Shown: in pieces, positions 32,393 to 43,948 of the stretch
How positions within the stretch are numbered: position 1 is the first letter of the stretch
How the letters are laid out: each line of letters begins with the position of its first letter
DNA from: Phlyctochytrium arcticum
Lineage: Eukaryota; Chytridiomycota; Chytridiomycetes; Chytridiales; Chytridiaceae
Direction of reading: 5' to 3'
Assembly (NCBI GenBank): GCA_025602905.1
Contig: JAHLKI010000005.1
Coordinates: 682,001-746,000 of the forward strand
Length of the DNA: 64,000 nt
Position numbers and translations under genes: made by a program
Notes under the pieces: generated by a model
What the model was told of the DNA's origin: nothing
What the model saw: only the letters and a program-made list of their open reading frames with translations
The model's database searches: none

Positions 32393-35300
32393 TTACAGAT
32401 CCTCCTCCTCCTCCTCCGAGTCGTTGTCCTCATCCATAACATCATCTTGCGATGGTGGTGGTAGTGGTTCTTCGTTTTCCTGCTGCTCCTGTGTTGCATT
32501 AGCAGCCGATTGTTCATTTTCTACACATGTCTCATGCATCTGGGATAATGTCGCCTCGAATTCCTCAAGCATCACCTTCGTATCAGATTTTGCACTTTTC
32601 TTGGCCTGAACCAGAATTAATTTTAGGGCCATCAGCAATATCAAATGTCAAGCTCTTTACCTTATTGACTATGTCCTGCAAATTCTTGTAGAGAACCGGC
32701 TCGTGTAATTTGTCTTGATATTGGGGAAGATGCTCAATCAGTTTCTTGATTGACTTATCGCTTGTGAATGAAAGTAGGGATAGGCAGTAGGAGATATCCC
32801 GCCATTGCCGCTCGGTACTAGAGTTTTTAAATCGAACGCAAAGTTTGTCAACAATGTTGTCCGCTTGCTTGTCCTAGACATGATCGGGTGATGAGCATTA
32901 TCAAAGAAAATGAAAAAGCATAATGAAGGATCAAACCTTTTTGATAAAGTCCAAGAGAAATTTCATGATGCTACGGAATTCTTGCTCTTCCACACCGGTT
33001 TCAGGGTGCGAGAGGTTAGAAATGATGTCGGGGAGGTTATTGTACACGGCATTGTCTTTAGTGGACAATTCGGTGAAAAAGAGCTTGGTCAGATCGCTAA
33101 TCCGCTGATCCTCATCCTCCAAACATTTCGCCATTTCTGATATTTGTCCTTTCACTTTGATCATGCCGTTGAGAATCAGAAATGTCAAAACCATCAGCGT
33201 ATTCTTCTTGACGTTCAAATCTGTGTCATTGAGTCGCTTGTAGAGATACGATATATTTTGATCGATGAGGCTGTTGAAGGAGACTGTCATGTCGCCGAGT
33301 CCAATGACGGTATTGCTACGAATGACGGGGTCGTTCGCCTTTTCCAAAATTGTAAAGAGTAATTGCAAATGATTATCGCAAAACTCGGAGCTGACACACA
33401 TAAACTTGCTCAACGCCAAAACTGCCATAGTTTGCAATATCTGGTGGTTGAATGCTCCGTTGTGAAGGCAGATGTGAGCGACAAGAGGTCCAAAAACACC
33501 AAGAAGTGAGTTTTCATCAAAGAGGAGCGTGTTTTCCCGAATGTGCAGGATGGCTTCTGTGAATTCATCTTCAGCAGTCCCTGTGACGGCCTCAAGGTCG
33601 TCATTGGAACCTTTTTTGGGGGTTTTAGCTGTTCCAGTAGCGTGCTTACGGCGTTTCCATTCGGCTTCAATAGCCTCAAGATGCACGATCTGCTTAATGA
33701 CGACATGCCCTACGATAAAGCACAGCGTACTGAGCTCGTGCGGATCGCAAGAGTTGAGGTCCAAATCACTACTATATGCCGGAGTCGTATCTTCCGAAAC
33801 ATGCAAGCCTTCGGAAATAGTTTCAGCAACTTGGTCAACCTCCATATCCATACTCATGTCCACTTGAGGAGACAACCTTAGGACGCGTCCGGCAATGTCC
33901 TTGATGATTTGCCCACAAATCGCGTCAGGGTGTTCGCTGAGGAGGTAAATAGCATTGATCGCTTGCTCGGCAAATCCAAACCTGTACAAAATATGCCATT
34001 GAATACGCAACGGGTTAATGGCTCAGATGCTTGACCCTCACCATTCTAAGCTCTTGCTTGGTTCTGTCAATAAAACCTGCATCCTGAGAAACAGTGGATG
34101 GTTTGGTGGTAGTCGCGCAAATCCCGCAGACATTGAACCTGCATGGTACATGGGTCAATACCATCATACGCTCGTACATTACGTTGACATCTAACCTTTC
34201 TGTCGCTTGGCCGAACCCAATTGCATCAAAGCGGAACAGGTATATCGCGCCAACATAAGATCACGCTGAAGTTTACATCGTTAGCAGTCATGCCATGTGC
34301 GAACTATGCTATTTCTACCTTGGCCGGCTCGCCGAGTCCGATATGGAGCAAGGTTTCCAAATTGTCCGCAATAATCTCTTTCCGGGCTTTACCTAGCATG
34401 CCAAGGATGACTATTGCACCTCTTCGGCGATATGGAGCCTGCTTCTTGGATGCTAAAATTATTTGAGAAATTGCTTGATTGAGACACAATCCACCCGCAA
34501 AGCATACCGAAAATTCCCCATAGTACGTCCAGGATAGGTCCCTCCACTCCACCCATTGCAGTCAGTAGCTGTTCCAATGAAGTCAGTTCCGCCAATGTCA
34601 TTGTTTGGGTGAGCCTAGGAATATGCATTAGTAGAAGTAAACAATCCAATAGGCAGCACATTTCGCACATAATCAGATTATCCGCTATATGCGCAGACGG
34701 GTTTGAAATCCCTGGTGGCGGATCCAAGTAGATGGCAGAATAACTTCTGATCAAGTGATCTCGAATGCTGACACGCTCCGACTCTCCCGTGTCCTTGTCC
34801 CAAATCTTATGCACCATTTTCTTTACTCCAATCTATACCACGTAAGATTTCACCCGATAGAGTATAGTTGCGGTGGACCTACTGCAGCGCATTCCATCTG
34901 ATACCTGTGAGCCACCATGAAAAAGTTCATCGCTTCGATCACCTCGCCCTTTGCATTAGAGGCTAGAAGCTCACACATTGTGGGTATCAGGTTCTCGATC
35001 TGCTTGACAAATCGAATGGCGTCTTTATAGTATTTGAGTAAATTCCGCAAATTCCGAAGTTCTTGCTCTCCCGGGGGCGTCACATCCTCGCGTGGCTCAG
35101 CTTGAGCCGGCTCCCGAACCTCAAACATGTTTTTCTCCTCAGCAACTTCCATTTGATCCTCGGTCGACTCTGAAGGGCCCTTTTCGGAGCTGGCGAGCTC
35201 TTCTTCATCGTCATTCGACTGCATGCCAGGAAACTCCTCATTTGGAAATTTGGCCTGAGGAATTGTTAGTGGTTACCACAAGGTCGAATCACGGTGAGTC

Positions 35301-37225
35301 AAACCTTGATCATGTCCTCTAACGATGTTTTTTGACTTTCGAAATGGTGTAACGACAGTTTGCCATCATCCTGAACCATCATGAATGGATTTGTTTGTAT
35401 GAATTTTGTGATGAGCTTGATGGCGTTTTTGCGGACATTGCTAGCTTTGTCATGCAACCTCCCCGCTGTGAGTGAAACCAAGACAGGGCGCGTTTTTATG
35501 GGAATGTTGGTCATGGCTGAGTTTGCCGAGCGCCTGCATGGCGGGTATGAGTGTCTTGCATGTTTCAGAACGGCAGAGGGACATACTCTGTCAGCTTGAG
35601 TAGCACCTCCAATACCTTTACGCGCACGTAAGAGCTCACGTCGCGGAAACGATCTTGAATGATCTCATAGTACACATGTATCGTTTTGGCTGCGCTCTCC
35701 GAGCTATCAGAGGCGAGATGGTTCTGAACCAAATTCCCAATCACATCCAGGAGTCCTTTCCGAATTGTATAAGACTTGACAGCCCGTGAGTGTCACATGG
35801 GCAAGACGTTGGTGGACTAAAGTATACCTCTGAATCAAAATGACCTTGCAAATAGACCATGTGTTTGAGAACCTCCCGTGGTTGGAGTTCCGACAAACGA
35901 ATAATGAAATGCGCAAACGCCTTTGCAACTTTAAGCTCCCGATCGCTGAATTCCTTGGACATGCATGCTCTGTCCTTGGAATCAGTTCCACGCGCCCCAA
36001 AGCCTACAGGTTCGTGTCACCTACCGAAGGACATCGTCGAGTAATTTTGTGTGGTCATAGTTCTCTACCAAAGTTGCCATGAATTGCGCCACAAATTCAG
36101 ACAAATGTTCCTCTCGAAGGTACTGATCTAGCACGCGTGTGGTCAATCCTGCCAGTCAAAATGTTAGTTTTTGAGGTTGAGGGGATCAAGCGGGATCTGC
36201 CCACCGTGACTCATTCCCTGATCGTAGCGGGTAACGCATAAGCAAAGAATTTTAATCAACAGCTCCTTCGTAGTCTCAGATTTAACGATATCGGGCTCTT
36301 CCAAGACCAATGAGATGCTTCTGGTAATCAAACTATGATGTTCGCGATAAACAAAGTGATCAATTGAGGGAAGAACCGGCGTATTGCCCACCTTATAATT
36401 GCCTCTGTATCTGAAGAGGCTACCATTATTCGAGGTAAGTCCAAGCTCAAGACCTTGGTTAAAAGTTGCAAAGCTGGTATGCGTTGTGATTCCCAATTCC
36501 ACTCCCGGGCCCCGTCTCGAGTCCCCTTTCCAGATTTTGCCTGCAAAGTCGCTTAGCCTTTTGAACGGTCGGTCGAAGCACGAGGGATTATGAGAGAACC
36601 TTCACTTTACTTCCAGTCATGGCGGCTGCTTTCTCGTTGTCCTTCTTGATTGCCCTCCACCTTGATTCTGCAACGTCGAAAAGCCAATTCCAGGAAAAAA
36701 GGTACATTTGCAACGATATTCGGTCCTGTTCAAAGTTGTGTTGGGCATTTTCTGCAATGTCTGCATGAACAGATTGTATCTGGTCTCCGAAAACTTGTAT
36801 TGCTCGTCAGATCCTCGGTCTTGCATACGCGTTAAACCATTGTCCATTACCTGATAGGAGTAGATCCACAAATTTTGCACATACAGGGGCCGGTAGGGAC
36901 TCGAAATACCTAAAAGAGTAGTGGTAAGCGACTTTGAAAGGGCCGGAAGACAGTTTCTGCTCCTACTTTAAATAGCTTCTTGTGGCATCAAATGGTTCGT
37001 CTAATGTAATGCGGCTCGCGTCATTCTGCAGAATATCGACCAATCCTTAAAAAGATGATTAGTCTTGTGAAGCTTTTACTCATTCTCGCACTTGGCTGGC
37101 TAACCATCGAGGTTTTCCTCCACTTCAGTCTGATTCATGTCACGAAGAAGGACCTCCTTGTCTATTTGTATATCGTTGTTTTGCAGCTTGACGAGCTCCT
37201 CGTGAAGGTTGAAATTCTCAGACAT
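32393..37225 (-). CDS. CND1: condensin complex subunit 1 (CAP-D2/Cnd1)
   Basis: This is a HEAT-repeat subunit of condensin, which compacts mitotic chromosomes together with SMC2/SMC4. The N-terminus begins MSENFNLHEELVKLQNND (start 37225). Around 34850-35220 is YYKDAIRFVKQIENLIPTMC, with the acidic segment before it. The conserved Cnd1 core lies at 33000-33550 and includes LSKFMCVSSEFCDNHLQLLF, RSNTVIGLGDMTVSFNSLID, LYKRLNDTDLNVKKNTLMVL and EDEDQRISDLTKLFFTELS. The C-terminal tail (32393-32640) is acidic and ends EEEEEDL. The predicted length is about 1,200 residues, as in the family. There are many short introns; the exons between 35300 and 36900 were recognised only in pieces. Confidence 0.87.
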
Positions 37226-37442
37226 GACTGTCAATGGGTCCGGCCGGACGATGGTGGAGACCTGGATGGAGACGGGCGGGCCGATATGGAAGCTTTGTCT
37301 ATATCCTTCGCTACCAAATTGTGTTCCTCTGCCAAAAAATATGCAGGCACAAGATTTGTCACGACTGGTCCGAACGCGTCGGACGAGGACCCCATCTCAC
37401 ATTCGCCAATCAAATATATGTACAGAGCCACAGAAAAATCGA

Positions 37443-39134
37443 CTATCCCGACACATGTCTATAGAAATCTGCTTTGGTTTTAGGCGCTAGTAGCCCACTT
37501 ATCCGTTCTTTTTCAATTGTTGTCATATCACCCCCATAGCTATGCCCCGGATATACAATGACCTAAAAGGACAAAGTCAGATACGGCATATGCAAGTAAA
37601 ATATCCTCAAATCCTCACATTGATGGGGAGCTGGCTCAACTTCTTCAATGAATCATACATCAAGTCTTTATCTGAATCGGGAAAATCGACACGCCCGCAC
37701 GCCGAAATAAATAAAGTGTCTCCGGAAAGTAACCGACAGCCATTAACGAGGAGGCACTGTGACCCCTGCGTCTATTGTGAGCAAGTGCGAGAGATACATG
37801 TGCGCGTGTCAAAGGACGTTACCGGTGTGTGTCCGGGCGTGTGAATGAACTGTATTATTGTCGTGGTGCCATCATTCGTGTTCTCGTCCACATGATCATT
37901 ACTGAGAGAAGGGCCGTTCAGAGCGAGTGGTAGGCACAGGGTGCCATGATCTTCGGTAAACTCAAAACGACTGGTAGATATCTCCGGGTTCTGGGTGACG
38001 ATGCCGGGCACATCTGCTGGGTTGACGAATGCTTGTATATTTGGCAACTTCTTCAGTAACTTTGCCAGACCGTCCACGCGAACGCGATACTTGTCAAACG
38101 GAGCTGGAGGTATTCCACCGACTATATCACCAACGACTGGGTCAGAGAAGAGAAGAAGGGTGGCTCCAATGCAGTCACTCACCATGATCAATGTGGTAGT
38201 GGGTGACCAATGCACCTACGATCTTGAGGCCCTTCTTTTGGGCATATTTGATGATGCCATCAATGTCCCAGCACTAGCAACAACAATTCCACGTCAACTA
38301 AGTGAAATGTGATTGTGTGGTCCGCACTATACTTACCGCATCCACTACGAGACATTCCTTGCTGGCGACATTCTCAATGATGTAGATAAAATTCCTCATT
38401 TGCACCGCATACTCGAAAATCATGTTTTGTATTGGCGTCATGAACGATTTTTGACATAGATCGGTTCCAGGGGCCAGCTGATGAATTGCAAAGCCTGTAC
38501 ATTGATCGTTAGCTATGTTCTCCCGTCGGGCAAAAAGGGTAGGTACCTTGTCCAGCATCATCCAAGAGGATCTTGATTCGCATGAGCTTGTCAATAATGA
38601 TGCGATCTGAAGAATCCTATCATGAAAGATTGTGAGAACAAGAGCCGAATATGGGATGCAAGTGACATACTCTCTGAAAGGCCGCCTCGTAGGCTACAAG
38701 AGCATCTTGATGCTGCTTCATGGCCCGATAGACTTCCCCTTTTCGAAAATAGCCCTTTTTTGCAAGAACATGATGGTGAGACCCAGCAACCCACAAAGTG
38801 ACCACAGGGCAAGTCTTACTTTTGACCAGTTGGGGCGGAGAAGCACGGCCGTATTGGCATCCTTCAACGCCTCATCAAACTTTTTTTCACGAAAGTAACT
38901 GGCAGACCGGTTGGAGTAGAGTGTTCCGAGCAAGACTTGCGGTGACAGTTTGGCATGTTCGTCGATCGGTGGTGGAGGGTGTGGGGATGAGGAGAAGAGT
39001 GAGATGGCCTTGGAGTATTCGGCGGTGGCGACTTGGTATTGCTCGCTTTTGTATGCTGCTGTGCCTCGCTCCTTGGCCGCCAATATCAGCGGCACTGACT
39101 CTTTGGAAAAAGTAGGATGTTGGCCCACCGACAT
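37443..39134 (-). CDS. TPR-domain protein fused to a metallo-beta-lactamase-fold hydrolase
   Basis: The N-terminal third (38640-39134) has tetratricopeptide repeats of the Hsp90-cochaperone type (AKERGTAAYKSEQYQVATAE, LYSNRSASYFREKKFDEALK, KGEVYRAMKQHQDALVAYEA). A linker leads to a metallo-beta-lactamase domain. The metal-binding signature THYHIDH is at about 38195 and the second His motif HTPGHTPGS at about 37830. The segment LLSGDTLFISACGRVDFPDS (near 37720) supplies the bridging Asp, and VYPGHSYGG (near 37540) the last His. The order matches the glyoxalase II/ETHE1-like group, so a thioester or sulfur substrate is likely. The TPR fusion is unusual and suggests recruitment to a chaperone or complex. 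The start at 39134 precedes the first TPR directly. Confidence 0.75.
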
Positions 39135-39929
39135 TGGGCGGAAATATGGAAATTTGGAACAGAATTTATATATTACCGTGAAATTTTGAGTTTGTGACCC
39201 ATGTCGTGGGATTCCAGATCTGGTACGCTGACTGTGCCGCTTCGTGACGTTTCGTTCGATTGAGTTGTCACACTGGTGAAATATCTATTTTTTAGATCTC
39301 GGACCTGATCTCAGACCGGAACAGTCCCAAGGAAGTTTATAAGAAAGCTGCTAAATAATAAAAACCGCAACGATCCTTACTAGTCCATACTACTACTTTA
39401 GCTGGCTGCACTTCTTGTATCCGACAATCTTGGTTTCTACAAATATTCACGAACCATGACTGTCTTCAGTCTGCCATGAAGCAGTAGAGCCGCTGAATCC
39501 ACCGCATTTGCTGTATTTCTGACACTGATCCACATATTACATCCAATGCACACTCCCGGTGGATTGGCAGATAGCCTATCTTACCGTTCATCTTGGGTTT
39601 AAAAGACAGCGGGGACATCCCGGGGTCCATCGGATGAGATATTCCATCTGCATAAGAGTAAAATATTGGGTCGGCAGAGCTCTTCCCAACCAAAGGTAAT
39701 CTATCCGTTCATGCATTGAAATTTCGGTAAACATTATTTATTGCAAATACGTTATGAAATCTATGAGATCGCTCTGCTGTCCAAACATGAGGCTCGGTAA
39801 AGGGGTATCAAGAAAAAAAGCAATGAGGTATACCATAAAACTCCGAAATGAAATTGACTAAAACAAAATAAAAAATCAAAACAAACATGACATCAAGTCC
39901 AGTCCCAAAAAGTCCACAGTAGCTTCTCT
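39135..39929. other. intergenic region, nothing recognised
   Basis: About 795 bases between the TPR-MBL gene start and the CLASP gene stop. The part near 39140-39250 should hold the promoter of the TPR-MBL gene. The AT-rich stretch at 39840-39890 could belong to the CLASP 3' end. No RNA gene, repeat or further coding region was seen. Confidence 0.4.
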
Positions 39930-42900
39930 TCAGGTCGGAATCCCCTCCAACATTTGCTGCACAATACAAGCCCGAGCAAGTCCAGCTACATCCCGTACTT
40001 GATCTATCAGCATCTCGTGGCGGTTATTATCGAGTTGAAACCATGCTTGCGCAGCCTTGAACGCCGCTCGTCGCAGTTGCGTATCCGACGCCGTCAATCC
40101 CTTCAAATCGCATTAGCTAAACCCCAAAATAAAGATGTAAAGAATGAAAGTACCTTGGCAAGATAACCAGCAACAACACTGCACTCCTCCGGTGGAACCA
40201 TCACGCCCTTCCCAAATGCGCGGGTCATTAGTTCAAAACACGACCGGGGAGCCCGCCATTGGGATAAACCAGCAAGCGATGCAATCCAGGCGTCGTGGGC
40301 GGATATACGCTCCAGGAACGTTTCAAGGGCAGATTCAATCCGTCGACCTACTTCTACAATTTCACCGATTTGGAGCTTTTGCGAATAATCTGTTAGCTTA
40401 TAGCACGCAAGGGAGAGGAGGAGGTGCTGACTTACATCGTCGCTGGCAGTAGCTGAACCAGTAATGAACTCCTCGGCCCGTAAAATCTCTTCCACTGCTG
40501 ATTGCGTGTCAACTTGTACCCCAGCATTCAACGCATAGACGTTTTCCAGTGCATGGTGTTGCCCAGGATGGCCCGCAGGTTGGGCGGATGGCGTTTCGAC
40601 GTAGGGTCCGTCAGCCATATCCATGACGGACCGGACAAAGGACCGAGACTTGACTGTCATGATGGAGGATGCGGACGAGGACATGGATTTTAAGTGCGGA
40701 GTTGTCTCTGTGGGTGTCTCTTGTTCTTGGGCTAGGGACGAGGCGGGGATGGGACTGGGTGCAGATGGTTTGGCGGTACTCTGTACGGACGCGAGGCTGC
40801 TGATGCTACTGACCGATAAACGTTTACTGGGACTAGGAAGTCGGCTACTGGACCGTGATCGTAATGGCGACGGCTGGGCAGAGGCGTAATCGGCCGAAGC
40901 AGGACTAGCGGATGGAAGTGCGCGCGGTGACGCTAATGGAGATGAAGACCTTGAAACTGACCGGGATCGGTCTCCCCGAGGAGGACCGGGGGAGGGAAGT
41001 CGACTTGGTCGCTCAACAGGGGGGGACATGCGCCGTGGTGGCGGTGAAAAGGTTGGGGGTAGAGGGGGCGAAGACGACGGCGACGAAGGTGTGGGTGATG
41101 TGATGCCGCTCGAAACTAGACTACCAGCGGGGAAGGAGGTTCGGGTCGGAGTTTCGGGGCGGCTGCTGGCAGTTGAAGTAGTATAAGACCGAAGATTCTG
41201 GGAGGATCTCGGCGATCTGACCCTGGAAACAGCCGACAACCGTCGCGACACGGACGGCGAGCTTCCTCGTCGCGAACCCGACGGTGACGGACTATGCGAT
41301 CCCGACGGAGTTGGAGAAGCCATTCCAGATCGAGGAGCAGAAAAGATTTTCTCCAGTGTATTCTGGTCCAAAACTTTCATAGCGTCCAGTGCAGCAACAT
41401 ATCCCTCGGGGTTAACCTCAAACACTGTTTCCAAGACTCCAGCCACGTCCCTCAACAAAGTGATATCCGTGCTTTCATGGGCAATTGAAGCCATCCGCGC
41501 CAGCATAGACCGAACGTGCGCCGTTTTGGTCAAAAAACCACCCCAGTCGTCGGCTGGACCCCACATGTGGAGATAGGCCACGAGCCATCGCGTTCTTCCC
41601 GTCTTGGTGTGTTCCGGCGTGTTCATAGCTTGCATCAGAGCACCAAGTATAGAATCCGGCCCAAACCGCTTCCGACATTGTTCAAGCAGCTCGCCGGCGG
41701 CCTCCCGCAACGCATGTTTGTTTTTGTGCTGCGGACTGAAAAAGACGGCGCAGACGCGGGGAAGTGTCGATTCCAAAATCTCGGGCTCGACATTGGGACT
41801 GGCAGCCAGGAGTGAGCGCATGGCGTTTAAAGCCGCTTGAATCACTTTAAAGTGGGGGTCGTCAATACCCCCCACGCACGACTGCAGAATGGCGGCCAAG
41901 CGACGGTCATTGACCATGGTCCCAGCTAATTTTTGGGACAGCCCGTCAAAGGCTGCTACCCGCACTGCCCAATCCGGCGACAACAGATTCCGACGAAACG
42001 AAGCAACATCCATGACTGGCTGTTCTTTACCACCCAACGATGATCGTGCTGACCGCGACCGAGCCGCGACAGAGTCTCGACCACCACCGAGCGTGGACGT
42101 TGAACCCGTTATACTCGCCGTACTGCTGCCCAAGATCGAACGCCGCTTGTCGGCCATGGGTTTCTGCTGTGGTTCTGGCGCTGTGGTGGACGAGTGAGGA
42201 CTCGTGTTGCCGCTCAACCCCGACTGAGATCCCCCCGCATTCATCGGAACTCGCAATGCACGGGTACTAATCTTGGTGCGTAAAGCGGTTGCTGCAGCTG
42301 CAGGTGTAGATTCCGCACTGGTTTCATCGCGCGGAACCCGCTGTGCACCGCCCAGACTTTCCGTCAAATGTGTCGTCTGTCGCCCCGTTTTGGGTTTATG
42401 CTCGATTAAATCCGAGGCAGAAACTTGAACACGGGTCGGTTTCACCAGTACAGGGCGACGAAGGGGCCCAGTAGCCGAGATTAACGAACTAGCAGACGCT
42501 CCCATGTCGGATGATGGTCCCAGGCTGTTCATACTCCCATCGTCGTCCACAGCTTGGTTCAATGGACCCCTTGGCCGATCCTTTTGCACGACGGATTTCC
42601 GGACCGAGCTAGGCCGCGACCGTACCCCATCCAATTTTAAATTCTTCTTACTGACATCCGACAACCCGCCCACAAACTTTTCGGCTCGATGCGGGTACAC
42701 CCGCTTATAACTCTCAAACCCCCGCTTGGCGAAATCCCGAACATTCGATAACGGATCAACAGCTGCGACACTGACAGCCGTCTCAACCGCTTCGGCAAAT
42801 GGTTGTAACCGTGCAGCCGGCAAATCCTCCAATAGGCAAACCAAACACTCGGCCGAGACTTCTCGTAACGTCTTACTCGGATTCCGGTGTCCTTCCACCA

Positions 42901-43402
42901 ACAACGGGATAATGGACGGAACACCCGCCTCCTCGATACATTTCAACATGGTCTGTTTAGCCGTCTGCACAAACACCTTATTCGCCCTCGTAGCCAATTT
43001 CAATACATGCGGTAACGTCATATCCACTAACGGCTCAAACCGGTCTCCGAGCACCCCCGCCATATCCTGAATAACAAGCATAGTCGTCCTCGCCAACCTC
43101 GTCCGCTCCGTCACAAGTGCAGCATGAAAGACTCCCTTGAGTTTTGCTTTGCATAACGGCACAAAGGACGGAAGTGACGAGGATCCCCTCGTCACGGCTC
43201 CGAACCGCAACAAGGCATTTTCGCGGGCAGTCCAGTTTTCTTCTGTTTCACGCTCATCCTCGAATTTGGAGACTAGGCTTCGGAGTTCATGGTCCAGGCT
43301 ATTGTCGTCGGAAAGCTATATCACCCAATATGAGTACCCCCAATCTTCCTTCCATCAAAAAAAAATACAACATACCACAATACGTTTTAGCTGTCCCGAC
43401 AT
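39930..43402 (-). CDS. CLASP-family TOG-domain microtubule-associated protein
   Basis: There are three exons (43376-43402, 40154-43315, 39930-40100) and 1,119 residues; the first exon encodes only MSGQLKRIV. CLASP proteins bind microtubule plus ends and promote rescue and pausing, and in fungi they act in the spindle (Stu1/Cls1). An N-terminal TOG/HEAT array covers about residues 20-230, with conserved FVPLCKAKLKGVFHAALVTE, NKVFVQTAKQTMLKCIEEAG and NVRDFAKRGFESYKRVYP. A second TOG-like array (about 430-650) includes RRNLLSPDWAVRVAAFDGLS. Between and after them are long Ser/Pro/Arg-rich linkers (residues 660-900), as in CLASPs. The C-terminal helical region ends VQQMLEGIPT. The gene is in tandem with the SNX9-like gene, 546 bp away. 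Confidence 0.82.
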
Positions 43403-43948
43403 ACCCCACTACCACTCTCCGTCACGTAGCCGACTCTCCTCTCTCTTCCTTCCGATATCTGTGTTTTTGCTCAATACTGTCTTGGGGTAAACTTTTTCAA
43501 GCTCCGCGCCCGTCCGAAGATCAGTGTGAGATCTTGCGCGTGCGATCGCAATGTGGCCCCACACCGCCAAAAGAAAACGAGTATTCGGCCTCTCTCTCAG
43601 ACTAGCCGTTTTCAACCAATAGCAAGAGAATATATGCGCTTCAGAACCCTGAAGCTCTGTATTGTCAAGTGTTCTGGAACTCAGCAGACGTCCAGCCGTT
43701 GAATTTGACCCACGTGCATCATGAAATGAACTCTGGCATTTTGACGCGTTCCAAAAACAAAACACATCACATCAAGGTTTACATTTCTATACAAACGTCA
43801 AAGTACAAAAAATTAACGGGTAACACATTAGGGAAAACTATTCAGAATATTTTCTTCCGGAAGCCGAGGATGATGGAAGTACACGAACTAGGATCTTTCG
43901 AGAAAATCCTCTATGATGCAGCAAATCAACAATCTCGTCAATCAATCA
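43403..43948. promoter_or_regulatory. intergenic region upstream of the CLASP gene
   Basis: About 546 bases between the CLASP start and the stop of the SNX9-like gene, both on the minus strand. It should contain the CLASP promoter. No TATA box, repeat or RNA gene stands out. Confidence 0.35.
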
